NCBI RefSeq assembly: GCF_900177325.1
Contig: NZ_FXBL01000004.1
Coordinates: 2,666,001 to 2,730,000, forward strand
Reading direction: 5' to 3'
Length of the DNA: 64,000 bases
Source: Mesorhizobium australicum
GTDB taxonomy: Bacteria; Pseudomonadota; Alphaproteobacteria; Rhizobiales; Rhizobiaceae
Shown here: positions 9,100 through 20,800 of the stretch, one piece after another
Layout of the letters: each line of letters starts with the position of its first letter
How positions within the stretch are numbered: position 1 is the stretch's first letter
Position numbers and translations under genes: made by a program
The notes under the pieces: generated by a model
What the model was told of the DNA's origin: nothing
Databases searched by the model: none
Seen by the model: only the letters and a program-made list of their open reading frames with translations

Positions 9100-10227
9100 C
9101 TAATAGACCACCACGCTGCGGATCGACTCGCCGGCATGCATCAGGTCGAATCCCTTGTTGATGTCGTCAAGCTTCAGCGTGTGGGTGATCATCGGATCGA
9201 TCTGGATCTTGCCCTCCATATACCAGTCGACGATCTTCGGCACGTCGGTGCGGCCGCGCGCGCCGCCGAAGGCGGTGCCCTTCCAGACGCGGCCGGTGAC
9301 GAGCTGGAACGGACGGGTGGAGATCTCCTGGCCCGCGCCCGCCACGCCGATGACGATCGATTCGCCCCAGCCGCGATGGGCGCATTCGAGCGCCTGGCGC
9401 ATCACCTTGACGTTGCCGGTGCAGTCGAAGGTGTAGTCCGCGCCGCCGATCTGGTCGGCGCCGCGCTTGGTCAGGTTGACGATGTAGGGGACGATGTCGC
9501 CGTCGATCTCGGTCGGATTGACGAAATGCGTCATGCCGAACTTCTCGCCCCATGCCTTCTTGTCGTTGTTCAGGTCGACGCCGATGATCATGTCGGCGCC
9601 GGCGAGCTTCAGGCCCTGGATCACGTTCAGGCCGATGCCGCCCAGGCCGAACACCGCAGCCGTCGCGCCGATCTCGACCTTGGCCGTGTTGATGACCGCG
9701 CCGATGCCGGTGGTGACGCCGCAGCCGATGTAGCAGATCTTGTCGAACGGTGCGTCCGGATTGACCTTCGCAACGGCGATCTCCGGCAGGACGGTGAAGT
9801 TCGAGAAGGTCGAGCAGCCCATGTAGTGGAAGATCTTGTCCTTGCCGATCGAGAAGCGCGAGGAGCCGTCGGGCATCAGGCCCTGGCCCTGCGTGGCGCG
9901 GATCGCCGTGCAGAGATTCGTCTTGCGCGACAGGCAGGACGGGCACTGGCGGCATTCGGGCGTGTAGAGCGGGATGACATGGTCGCCCTTCTTCAGGCTG
10001 GTGACGCCCTTGCCGACGTCGACCACCACGCCCGCGCCCTCGTGGCCGAGAATGGCGGGGAAGATGCCTTCCGGATCGGCGCCCGACAGAGTGAACTCGT
10101 CTGTGTGGCAGATGCCCGTCGCCTTGATCTCGATCAGCACCTCGCCCTCGCGCGGGCCTTCGAGGTCCACTTCCATGATCTCGAGCGGCTTTCCGGCGGC
10201 GACGGCCACGGCGGCGCGGGTCTTCAT
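9100..10227 (-). CDS. flhA: S-(hydroxymethyl)glutathione dehydrogenase / class III alcohol dehydrogenase
   Basis: Zinc- and NAD-dependent oxidation of S-hydroxymethylglutathione, formed spontaneously from formaldehyde and glutathione, to S-formylglutathione. 375 residues, standard for class III ADH (also called adhC or frmA). The catalytic zinc ligands are in [15 protein letters not shown] and [10 protein letters not shown]; the structural zinc site is [16 protein letters not shown]. The NAD-binding loop is [10 protein letters not shown]. FghA for the next step lies 2.7 kb away on the same strand, so the pathway is complete within the window. No dedicated regulator is obvious. Confidence 0.97.
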   Translation of the reverse strand: MKTRAAVAVAAGKPLEIMEVDLEGPREGEVLIEIKATGICHTDEFTLSGADPEGIFPAILGHEGAGVVVDVGKGVTSLKKGDHVIPLYTPECRQCPSCLSRKTNLCTAIRATQGQGLMPDGSSRFSIGKDKIFHYMGCSTFSNFTVLPEIAVAKVNPDAPFDKICYIGCGVTTGIGAVINTAKVEIGATAAVFGLGGIGLNVIQGLKLAGADMIIGVDLNNDKKAWGEKFGMTHFVNPTEIDGDIVPYIVNLTKRGADQIGGADYTFDCTGNVKVMRQALECAHRGWGESIVIGVAGAGQEISTRPFQLVTGRVWKGTAFGGARGRTDVPKIVDWYMEGKIQIDPMITHTLKLDDINKGFDLMHAGESIRSVVVY

Positions 10228-10362
10228 CAGGCATTCTCCCTAGGCATTGCGCGGGCAAACTTTCAGGTTTCGCCTAGCCGATCAACCCCGCCCAAGGGAA
10301 GCGGAAGTGCTCGTCCTCGCGAGATCAATCGATTCGCACAGCCGGCTTGACCATTGATCCGC

Positions 10363-10390
10363 TTGACCGCGGCCGCGCAGTCCATAAAAG
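10363..10390 (+). promoter_or_regulatory. Possible promoter of pccA
   Basis: TTGACC, a 16-base spacer and TAAAAG, ending about 30 bases before the pccA ATG. Another TTGACC lies 15 bases upstream. Read by eye against the sigma-70 consensus only. Confidence 0.35.
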
Positions 10391-10421
10391 GAAGCCGCAT
10401 CGTGGGGGAAGAAGCGCCGAC

Positions 10422-12430
<2,009 letters not shown>

Positions 12431-12434
<4 letters not shown>

Positions 12435-12952
12435 GCGAACGCGAGGAGCTTGGACCGGCACCCAGCCTCGAATCCCTGGTCGGGCTTCGACTGTCGATCA
12501 TCCGTCGTGTTGTCGACATGCTCATCCTGCACTTCGGGGCGATCCGGGAGACGCGCACCCGAAAGGGCAAGCTCGCTTACGTTGGAGAACTCTCGGTGCA
12601 CATCTCCGGATCCTGGCGGATCGACGGACCAGAGAAGACGATCGTCGGGCAGGAAGACCTCCATGCGTTCGCAGGTGCCGAAAAGCCGGACAACTGGACC
12701 TACAAGAAGGGGAACACGCGTCTGGATGCCAAACTGGACGCGACCTTCCCCTTCGACGCGCAAGGGTGGCGCCCCTCCGACGCTGGCTTCACGGTAGCCT
12801 CGGTCGACATGTCTCGCTACGGCGACCTCAGTATCGGTTTCGTCAATAATTTCGCGATCAGGGCGTTCCCCTCTTATACCGAATACGAATGCTGGCGTTT
12901 GTTCGAGCCGGGTGGCAAGAGCGATCACCTGGTGGTTCCCGACTACAACTGA
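12431..12952 (+). CDS. Conserved hypothetical protein translationally coupled to pccA
   Basis: 173 residues, not assigned to a named family. I start it at the TTG (12431) that overlaps the pccA stop as TTGA, with GGAG 5 bases before it; this adds an N-terminus (SEREELGPAPSLESLVGLRL) that looks structured. An internal ATG at 12518 is the alternative. The protein has alternating beta-like segments (KLAYVGELSVHISGSWRIDG) and ends in a Trp/Tyr-rich stretch (YTEYECWRLFEPGGKSDH), reminiscent of small immunity-like or SMI1-adjacent proteins, but that is only an impression. No signal or membrane segment. Confidence 0.7.
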
Positions 12953-12970
12953 AGTCAGCGGCAGGGCTCT

Positions 12971-13726
12971 ATGTATTCCGCCTACATCATCTGCGCCACG
13001 CCGCGCACCGGCAGCACGCTGCTGTGCCGCCTGCTGAAATCCACCGGCAGGGCAGGCGATCCCGATTCCTTCATCAGCCGCTTCATTCCCGAATGGGCGG
13101 AGGCCTGGGGCGTGCCTCCAGCCGAGAGCCTCTCGCAGGAGGAGTTCGCCCGCGTCTATCTCGACGCGGCGATCAAGGCGGGGAGGGGTGGAACGGACAT
13201 CTTCGGCCTCAGGCTGATGCGCGAGAATGTCGCCGATCTCGATCGTTTCATCGACCTCGTTCATCCGGGCCTTACCCCAGGCAGCGCCCGTTTCGAGCGC
13301 GCTTTCGGGCCGCTGCTCTACATCCACCTGTCGCGGCGCGACAAGGTCGGGCAGGCGATCTCGCTGGTGAAGGCGGAGCAGTCAGGCCTCTGGCACGTCG
13401 CGCCGGACGGCAGCGAGATCGAACGTCTCGCGCCGCCGGCCGAGCCGTATTACGACTTCGCCCGGCTGCACCGTGAGGTCCTGGAACTCGAGGGTTTCGA
13501 TGCCGAGTGGAACACATGGTTCGCGGAGCAGGGGATCGAACCGCATCGCATCGTCTACGAGGATCTGTCGGCCGATCCCGCCGGGGAGCTTGCGCGGCTG
13601 TGCGTGGCGCTCGGAATTGAAGCTCCCGATGCCGTCGATGTGAAGCCCGCCGTGGCGAAGCTCGCCGATGCGACGAGCCGGGAGTGGGCGCAGCGGTATC
13701 GGCGCGAGGCCGCTTCGGCGGGGTGA
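12971..13726 (+). CDS. Stf0-type sulfotransferase
   Basis: 251 residues. The N-terminus MYSAYIICATPRTGSTLLCR contains the PAPS 5'-phosphosulfate loop (TPRTGST) and strongly resembles Stf0, the mycobacterial trehalose 2-sulfotransferase. LSRRDKVGQAISLVKAEQSG matches the 3'-phosphate binding region, and IVYEDLSADPAGEL is typical of the C-terminal half. It probably sulfates a sugar or surface lipid; the actual acceptor is unknown. It starts 18 bases after the preceding hypothetical gene and may share its transcript. Confidence 0.9.
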   Translation: MYSAYIICATPRTGSTLLCRLLKSTGRAGDPDSFISRFIPEWAEAWGVPPAESLSQEEFARVYLDAAIKAGRGGTDIFGLRLMRENVADLDRFIDLVHPGLTPGSARFERAFGPLLYIHLSRRDKVGQAISLVKAEQSGLWHVAPDGSEIERLAPPAEPYYDFARLHREVLELEGFDAEWNTWFAEQGIEPHRIVYEDLSADPAGELARLCVALGIEAPDAVDVKPAVAKLADATSREWAQRYRREAASAG

Positions 13727-13835
13727 GCGCCGGATACAGGTCTGGTGTCACGCGATGATGCGATAGGGCCGCGCGGAGGCGACGACGCCGGGCGGGCGAA
13801 GGCTTCGGTTCGGCAGATGCCATCACCTCGTCGCA

Positions 13836-14654
13836 TCACGACGTATCCCACAGCTCCTGCGCCTCGTAGGCGAAATAGTGCAGATCGCGCAAAACGTCGT
13901 CGACCGCGTGAAGGCGGCGCGGCGAGCCGGGGCGGTGCAGGCCGTAGGCGCGGCCGGGGCGCAGCGTGGTGAGCCGGTGGATCCGCCCGGCCTTGCGGAA
14001 GGCGTCGCGACGCGCGCGCCAGCGGGCGAGGCGCCTGGCCTGTCCCGGAAGGTCTTCGAGCGCGCGGCTGAGCGCTGCGACGCGCCGACGCAGATATCCG
14101 GCCTCGAGCGGATCGTTGCGCGACGGCTCCTGCCTGGGCGCGACGGGAAAGGGCGTCGTCCAGCCGGGAATGAAGACGCGCGGCACGCCCGAGGTGCGGA
14201 AGCGGACCGGCGGCGCGGTCAGGTCCGGCAAGGGATCGAGGAGCGGGAAGGAGAGCCGGCCGGGTGCCGGCGCGGCGGCGGGCGCGTCGGCCGCGGCGGG
14301 CGCGAGCGCCAGGCCGAGGCTGACGGGAATGCGCGCGACCAGCGGCCCGCCCTTGCGCGCGATGGCCGGCAGCACCGGCATCGGCGCGACCAGATCGCGG
14401 GCGGCGACGATCACCAGCCGCCGCACGGCGGCCTCGGCCGGCCGCAGCAGGCGGAACACGGCCCGATGGGCCCAGCGCGGCAGGGTCGGACGGGGCAGAC
14501 AGGTTTGGCCGGGTCCGGCCGACGTGCCGCCGCGCCCGGCCGAGCCATGCTCTGCCGCAAGCGACAGGTCGAGCCCGGCCATAGCGGCGAGCGTGGCGAC
14601 GATCTCCCGCAAGAGCCTGACATTCCGTTCGATCACCCCGTCCCAATCGATCAC
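13836..14654 (-). CDS. Hypothetical protein, Ala/Arg/Pro-rich
   Basis: 272 residues from a GTG at 14654 preceded by AAGGAGG at 5 bases, the best ribosome site in the area; a longer ATG frame from 14780 lacks one. The protein begins VIDWDGVIERNVRLLREIV, has a low-complexity Ala/Pro region near residue 115-145, and ends in a basic helical part with LHRPGSPRRLHAVDDVLRDL. No known domain or catalytic motif is recognised. Similar low-complexity proteins occur in related rhizobia, which I recall rather than checked. It marks the left border of the accessory island. Confidence 0.72.
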   Translation of the reverse strand: MIDWDGVIERNVRLLREIVATLAAMAGLDLSLAAEHGSAGRGGTSAGPGQTCLPRPTLPRWAHRAVFRLLRPAEAAVRRLVIVAARDLVAPMPVLPAIARKGGPLVARIPVSLGLALAPAAADAPAAAPAPGRLSFPLLDPLPDLTAPPVRFRTSGVPRVFIPGWTTPFPVAPRQEPSRNDPLEAGYLRRRVAALSRALEDLPGQARRLARWRARRDAFRKAGRIHRLTTLRPGRAYGLHRPGSPRRLHAVDDVLRDLHYFAYEAQELWDTS

Positions 14655-15061
14655 CGCCGCCTCCTTCGCGGGAACAGTGTCGCCGCGATGCGCGGGGTGG
14701 TGGATGGAAAATTGAATGGCGGATGGCGAATGCCGAGCGGGGCAACGGGTTGGTGGGAGAGCGGGCGGAAATCGATGCACAGGGTGCGCGCATCTCCCCC
14801 TTGCGAGGGAGATAGGGAACGCGATCGCCGCGGCTGCGGAACGGCGCGCCCGAGCGCCTAGGGCGTGGATGGCGGTAGTGGGGTGGGAAGCGGAATGACA
14901 GGTTTGGAAGGTTAAACCTGGAAAGCCGCCGCTCTCCTAATCCACGAGCTTCGACTGCTACGCGGTCTGGTAGCTTTTCAGATCAATGTTGATGACAACG
15001 CGAAGCAGGTCTACCCAAGTGGAGGCATCGGGTACGGGTCTGAATACTGTTGGCGAAACGT
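14655..15061. other. Intergenic stretch at the left edge of the accessory island
   Basis: About 400 bases without a convincing gene. Base composition falls from GC-rich on the left to mixed on the right near 14900. I see no tRNA, no clear att-like repeat and no strong promoter; a weak GGTTT/AAACC dyad lies near 14902. Confidence 0.5.
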
Positions 15062-15475
15062 TCAGGGGATAAGGCTGCGTATATGCCTAGCAATCGCAGC
15101 AACCTTCGCGTTGATTTGCTGAGCTGTCGGATTTAGCTGCCACTTGGAAGGGATGGTAACCAGCTGAGCTCGCTCAAGCGCTGCGAATGCTCGGAGGATC
15201 GGCGTGCCCGCTTGTGGCGCGCTGCAGGCGGTTATGACGTAATCGAGGTGGTGGGGATAAAGTGCGTCTATATTTTCCTTGATGATCTGTGCGCTGTCGC
15301 CGGCGCTCGCGATCCCGATGCCGTATTTTTTCGTGCCAAACTTGAGATACGTGACCATGAAAATGTCAGCGGGGCTATTGGCTGTGAGGCCGCAGCCTAG
15401 AAGATTCGCAGCTTCGTGAATGGCGGAAGTCTTACCCGAGCCCTTCTTACCTTCCACGATGATAAGCTTCTGCAC
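15062..15475 (-). CDS. Small P-loop NTPase of unknown function
   Basis: 137 residues. Walker A is GKKGSGKTS at residues 9-17, right after the first beta strand (KLIIVEG). A hydrophobic strand DYVITACSAP at about residue 78-87 could be a Walker B-like or strand-3 position but has no clear acidic pair. The size is that of a small kinase-like or zeta-like nucleotide-binding core. Base composition is A+T-richer than the surrounding chromosome. It is divergently oriented from the Kiwa-like operon 400 bases away, with recombinase debris between them. I do not recognise a specific family. Confidence 0.75.
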   Translation of the reverse strand: MQKLIIVEGKKGSGKTSAIHEAANLLGCGLTANSPADIFMVTYLKFGTKKYGIGIASAGDSAQIIKENIDALYPHHLDYVITACSAPQAGTPILRAFAALERAQLVTIPSKWQLNPTAQQINAKVAAIARHIRSLIP

Positions 15476-15601
15476 CCTTCTGCCTCATTTTTAACAGGTA
15501 TGTTAGTGCCGCGCGTACCAAGAGGGGCGCAATCTGTTCTAAAGGAAGAGCGCCCGGTAGCGAATGTCAATATTCGCGGTCGCGGCTATCGCGGCTCAAG
15601 G

Positions 15602-15765
15602 GATGAGCGCATGCTTCTCAGCGTCGAGCGCGGCAAGGGAGGACATTATCACAACGCAATGCACTCGGAGGACCTACTTAATCTGCTGCGCGAGTGGCGG
15701 AACGCGGGGGGGGGCAGCAAGGCGTGACTGCACCGCAACCCTTTGCTGTTCCTCTGACACCTGAA
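15602..15765 (+). pseudogene. Remnant of a tyrosine recombinase (integrase)
   Basis: The frame from 15602 reads ERMLLSVERGKGGHYHNAM followed by SEDLLNLLREW, closely matching the beta-sheet and following helix of phage-type tyrosine recombinases, especially the IS91-associated integrases (usual form VERGKGGRYRNAML...LLREWW). At a run of nine G (15706-15714) the frame breaks, and the next frame continues GQQGV as the family does, then degenerates. The N-terminal arm and the catalytic H-R-Y part are missing. It is decayed and not expected to work. Confidence 0.7.
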
Positions 15766-15890
15766 AGCTCTGCACAGAGGCTACTACCCGTTCGACGTGG
15801 TGGCTGCTACGCCTAGCGCTTTTACTTTATTGACCAATTTATGTATTAGAGCCGCTTGTCAGCCGTCTGCACAATTTGTATCGCTTGAAA

Positions 15891-16475
15891 ATGAAAAATA
15901 GACAAGCAGATGAGGGCCTTGAGCTAACGCGATTCATTCTAGTCTGGTCGAGCCTTAGCCCGGTATTCGTGCTATGGGCCGTTCGCGGCGTTGATGCGAT
16001 CGAGGATAAGTATTGGATACCCATCTGTTTGGGCTTCTTTCTGCTGCCGAACTTGATGCTGTGGTGGATATTACGGCAGGCGCGTAAAGCAGAAAACACG
16101 AAGACGATTCATATTTCATCGGCTAAAGATCAGCGTGAACACCTTTTGACATATCTATTTGCAATGCTGATTCCTCTATTCGATGCGAATACAGATGGCA
16201 TGCGCGATATAATAGCAGTATCCATAGCGTTCATCTTCGTCATGTTTCTCTTCTGGCACATGCGGCTGCATTACATGAATCTGTTCTTCGCAGTGTGGGG
16301 GTATCGCATATTCACAGTCGAGGCGAAGATCGGGACCACCGAAATGGACCGCAAACGCAACCGCTTTGTCACATATGCGGTCATCTCACGAAGGCACTTC
16401 ATTCCAGACGACGACGCTCTAACCGGCTACCGCGTGGGCGGACGGGTCCTATTCGATAAGGCCGAAGATGATTGA
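15891..16475 (+). CDS. KwaA-like membrane protein of a putative Kiwa defense system
   Basis: 194 residues from the ATG at 15891 (a TTG five codons earlier is possible; no clear ribosome site for either). About four membrane helices are visible near residues 14-32, 41-62, 84-97 and 107-124, followed by a cytosolic tail with LFFAVWGYRIFTVE. The size, helix count and GY-I-aromatic tail fit KwaA, the membrane component of Kiwa anti-phage systems; the stronger argument is the partner gene, a DUF4868-like protein overlapping by 8 bases. KwaA proteins have little sequence conservation, so this half of the call is context-led. A+T-rich composition suggests recent transfer. Confidence 0.62.
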   Translation: MKNRQADEGLELTRFILVWSSLSPVFVLWAVRGVDAIEDKYWIPICLGFFLLPNLMLWWILRQARKAENTKTIHISSAKDQREHLLTYLFAMLIPLFDANTDGMRDIIAVSIAFIFVMFLFWHMRLHYMNLFFAVWGYRIFTVEAKIGTTEMDRKRNRFVTYAVISRRHFIPDDDALTGYRVGGRVLFDKAEDD

Positions 16476-17373
16476 AAACGACATTGATATCGGAAACATA
16501 GCATCCGTTAACTTCGGCATAGCGCTACGCAGCAATGGCAACCTGTATTTCGTGCCAACGGACGGCGGCTTAAAAGATGCCCTGAAAGAAATGATCGCGA
16601 CCACGGTTGCTTTGCTCAATGCCGCACAAGGCGATTGGCAGGCATACGATATCTCGGAAGATTATGGACAGCGGCGGCGTATCTACTGCGATCGTGACAA
16701 CGAGTATATGGCCGTCTTCTCGACCCTATTTGATGCCGGCGCACTCGAAGATCTGACGAACCTGCCGGACCACGTGAATGATATCGATTACTATTTCGCT
16801 GAAATCACGGACGTTCAAAGCCGCAGGATGGTTGGCGTAAGAAAGGCCACACAGTTCAAAGGGACGGTGAAGGCCAAGAATCGTCTGGTTCGCATGACGA
16901 ATGACACGCTGTCTATCATTGAAGACACCGTGTTTAAGCTCGACAATGAATTCGATCTGCTAATCACAGACGCCCACGTCTATATTCTGAACGACTCGAA
17001 AATGCAGCAGCTAGCTGATATCATATCCTTGGTTGCCGCAACGGCGAAGGACAAGGTTCAGACTATCGAAGATACGATTACCTTCCTGGATTTATCGCGG
17101 ATCAAAGAAAAGATCGAAAAACACCCCAGGGTCGCACGATATGCGGCCTCAATTGCGCAAAACCCTCTGATTGCGAATTTTCAACGAGCTAAAGTAGAAT
17201 CGCTCGCCCAACAGCACGGTATCGTTTTTAAGGAGCTCGAAACAGGAAAGCTTCAGTGCCGGGTCCAAGACGAAGCGAAGCTCATGGAGTTACTGGATGC
17301 ACGGCGCTACCACCTAGACCTCGCCGATAACGGCGGCGATCCCTATCGAGCGACGGGAAGGCAGAAGGTCTAG
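16468..17373 (+). CDS. KwaB-like protein with DUF4868-type domain
   Basis: 301 residues, close to the size of KwaB (about 315). The N-terminal 130 residues are mixed alpha/beta (VNFGIALRSNGNLYFVPTDG, YYFAEITD). The central part has TLSIIEDTVFKLDNEFDLLITD with VYIL after it (about residues 147-174), the pattern I associate with DUF4868: a short strand, a V-F-x-L-D-x-x-F-D turn, then a strand ending I-x-N. The C-terminal third is helical. In Kiwa, KwaB binds DNA and is released by membrane-bound KwaA to stop late phage replication. The ATG overlaps the upstream stop, so the two are coupled. Family assignment is from memory of the motif. Confidence 0.66.
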   Translation: MIENDIDIGNIASVNFGIALRSNGNLYFVPTDGGLKDALKEMIATTVALLNAAQGDWQAYDISEDYGQRRRIYCDRDNEYMAVFSTLFDAGALEDLTNLPDHVNDIDYYFAEITDVQSRRMVGVRKATQFKGTVKAKNRLVRMTNDTLSIIEDTVFKLDNEFDLLITDAHVYILNDSKMQQLADIISLVAATAKDKVQTIEDTITFLDLSRIKEKIEKHPRVARYAASIAQNPLIANFQRAKVESLAQQHGIVFKELETGKLQCRVQDEAKLMELLDARRYHLDLADNGGDPYRATGRQKV

Positions 17374-17852
17374 CGTCCGCTTCAGAAGCGAACCAACTGT
17401 TGGCTTAAAATTGGATCAAACGCGAAACCATCAAGCAGCGTCGCTTGTTTCATCGAAAAGCGGCCGCCTGACATGACAACCTCAATGAACCAGAGCTACG
17501 TTAGCTCACGCCGTAGATTGTCTCAACAATTTTGACTACGGACGGCGCGAGATACGCGTTCGAGCATCGGCAGAGGGAACGACCAACCCACTGCCGGTGC
17601 CGAAGCTCTTTACGGAATCTGAACGGCGGGTTTTTGACGTCCGTTTCTCATAACCTGATCGTCCGGGGAAAGCCTCCGCTTAAGCCGAAAAGCAGATGCT
17701 AAATGAACGGCAGGTTTCGGGTGCTTCGCAGTTCAACTTGGACGACCGAAATGGGGTCGTAAGCAGACACGCTGCCGTTCAGGCGACGGTCCGCCGCCGC
17801 TGCCGGGCTGGCCTGGTGGAGGGGGCGATTCCGCGAAAGCGAGTGGGGCAGT
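17374..17852. other. Gene-free stretch at the right edge of the island
   Basis: About 480 bases with no supported gene between the Kiwa-like operon and the end of dnaE. It holds an inverted repeat GAACGGCAG (17705-17713) / CTGCCGTTC (17772-17780) and a weaker GAAAC...GTTTC hairpin near 17423-17450 that could end the upstream transcript but lacks a U-run. Phrases such as GTCGTAAGCAGAC look like decayed intergenic repeat material common in alphaproteobacteria; this is an impression only. Confidence 0.45.
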
Positions 17853-20800
17853 CTACACCAGCTCCACCTCCACCACTCCGCTCACCGCGCGCATGGCGGC
17901 GGCGATGCGGGGGTCGATGCGGTAGCGGCCGGGGAGTTCGATCTCGATCTCGCCCTGGCCCTCGCCCTTCAGCACCACGAAGGAGACCTGGCTTTCGCCG
18001 CGGTACTGGAGCTGGCTGGACAGGGTGGTGAGGGGCGCGGGGTCGCGCAGGAAGATGCGCAGCGCCTTCTGGTGCTTGGCGGCTTCGTTGTCGAGCGACT
18101 GGACCGAGTTGACGCGGAGATTGACGCCCTCCGGCCGGTCTTCCGCCGCGACGGTGATGACCACCGACTTTCCCTCTTCCAAAAGGTCGCGGTACTGCGT
18201 CAGCGTCTCGGAGAACAGCACCGCCTCGTATTGCCCGCTCATGTCGGAGAGCTGGACGACGCACATCTTGTTGCCGGTCTTGGTCTTGCGCTCCTTGGCC
18301 GAGGTGATGGTGCCGGCCAGCCGCCCCGCCGAGGCGCCGCGCTTCACGGCGGCCTGGAAGTCGGACCAGCCCTGCACGCGCATGCGCTCCAGCACGGTGC
18401 GGTATTCGTCGAGCGGGTGCGCTGAGAGGTAGAAGCCGACGGCGGCGAATTCGCGCTGCAGGCGCTCTGCCGTCAGCCACGGCTCGGCCGCGGGCAGGTG
18501 CAGCTTCTGCTGCCGGGCCGCCGAGCTCGACCCGAACATGTCGGACATGCCCAGCGCTGCGTCCTCCGAGGCGCGGGAGGCGAGCCCCATCATGCGTTCG
18601 ATGCCCGCCATCATCGCCGCGCGGTCGTGGCCGAAGCAGTCGAAGGCTCCGGCCTGGATCAGGCTCTCGAAGACGCGCTTGCCGACGATCTTCGGGTCGA
18701 CCCGCTCGCAGAAATCCTCCAGGTCGGAAAACTGCTTCTCCTTGCGCTTCTCGACGATGTGGCGCACGGCCGCGTCGCCGACGCCCTTGATGGCGGCGAG
18801 CGAATAGAAGATGCGGTTGCCCTCGACCTCGAAGTCGCGGTCCGATGTCCTGACCGACGGCGGCACCACCTCGATGCCGAGTCGCATCGCATCCTGGCGG
18901 AAGTCCGACAGCTTGTCGGTGTTGCCCATGTCGAGCGTCATCGAGGCGGCGAGGAACTCGACCGGATAGTGCGCCTTGAGGAAGGCGGTCTGGTAGGAGA
19001 CGATCGCGTAGGCGGCGGCGTGCGACTTGTTGAAGCCGTAGTCGGCGAACTTGGCGAGCAGGTCGAAGATGAAGTCGGCCTGCGGCTTGGCGACGCCGCG
19101 TTCCACCGCGCCGGTGACGAAGCGCTCGCGCTGCTTGTCCATCTCGGCGCGGATCTTCTTGCCCATGGCGCGGCGCAGAAGGTCGGCTTCGCCGAGCGAA
19201 TAGCCGGCGAGCTCCTGCGCGATCTGCATCACCTGTTCCTGGTAGACGATGACCCCTTGAGTCTCCTTCACCAGATGGTCGATCTTGGGATGGATCGACG
19301 CGATCTCCTCCTCGCCGTGCTTGCGGGCGTTGTAGGTGGGGATGTTCTCCATCGGGCCGGGACGGTAGAGCGCCACCAGCGCGATGATGTCCTCGATGCA
19401 GTCCGGCTTCATGCCGATCAGCGCCTTGCGCATGCCGGCCGATTCCACCTGGAAGATGCCGACCGTCTCGCCGCGCGACAGCATCTCGTAGGTCGGCTTG
19501 TCGTCCAGCGGCAGGGTCGCGAGATCGACCTCGATGCCGCGCCGGCGGATGAGCTTCACCGCCGTCTCGAGCACGGTGAGCGTCTTCAGGCCGAGGAAGT
19601 CGAACTTGACGAGGCCGGCGTCCTCGACCTTCTTCATGTTGAACTGCGTCACCGGCATGTCGGAGCGCGGGTCGCGATACATCGGCACCAGCTCGGAGAG
19701 CGGCCGGTCGCCGATGACGATGCCGGCGGCATGGGTCGAGGCGTGGCGGTAGAGGCCTTCGAGCTTCTGGGCGATGTCGAGCAGGGTCTGGACGACCGGC
19801 TCCTTCTCGACCTCCTCGGCGAAGCGCGGCTCGGCCTCGATCGCCTCGGCGAGCTTGACCGGATTGGCCGGGTTCTGCGGCACCATCTTGCAGAGCCGGT
19901 CGACCTGGCCGTAGGGCATCTGCAGCACGCGGCCGACGTCGCGCAGCACGGCGCGGGCCTGCAGCGTTCCGAAGGTGATGATCTGCCCGACCTGGTCGCG
20001 GCCGTATTTCTGCTGGACGTAGCGGATCACCTCCTCGCGGCGGTCCTGGCAGAAGTCGATGTCGAAGTCGGGCATCGAGACGCGGTCGGGGTTGAGGAAG
20101 CGCTCGAACAGCAGCGAGAAGCGCAGCGGGTCGACATCGGTGATGGTGAGCGCATAGGCGACCAGCGAGCCGGCGCCCGAACCGCGGCCGGGGCCGACGG
20201 GGATGTCGTGCGCCTTGGCCCATTTGATGAAGTCCGACACGATGAGGAAGTAGCCCGGAAACTTCATCTTCTGGATGACGCCGATCTCGTATTCGAGGCG
20301 TTCGGCATATTGCTCCCGGGTGTAGCCCGCGGTCAGCCCGCGCGTCGCGATGCGCATGGCAAGGCCCTCGCGGGCCTGGCGGGCGAGCTCCTCGGCCTCG
20401 GCGCGCTCGGCGGCCTCGGCGTCGTCCACGTCCGCGCCGGCGAAGCGCGGCAGGATCGGCTTGCGGTTCTTCGGATAGTAGGAGCAGCGCATGGCGATCT
20501 CGATCGTGTTGTCGAGCGCCTCGGGCAGGTCGAAGAAGAGTTCGGACATCTCCCTCTGGCTGCGCAGGTGATGATCGGGCGTCAGCCGGCGGCGGTCGTC
20601 GACGGCGACGACGGACCCCTCGGCGATCGCCATCAGCGCGTCGTGGGCATCGAAGTCTTCCCGCGCGAGGAAGAAGGCCTCGTTGGTGGCCACCAGCGGC
20701 AGCCGCCTGTCATAGGCAAGCGCGATCGTCGCCGCCTCGACGGCGCGGTCGTGGCCCTGGGGGCGCTGCAGCTCGACATAGAGCCGGTCGCCGAAAATGC

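Noticed and set aside
14655..14780. Longer start for the hypothetical gene at 13836
   Set aside because: The GTG at 14654 has AAGGAGG at 5 bases; the extra 42 residues are low-complexity.
15416..15600. Full gene from 15416 containing the recombinase-like segment
   Set aside because: The first 60 codons do not resemble the recombinase and overlap the divergent P-loop gene; only the later part is supported, as a remnant.
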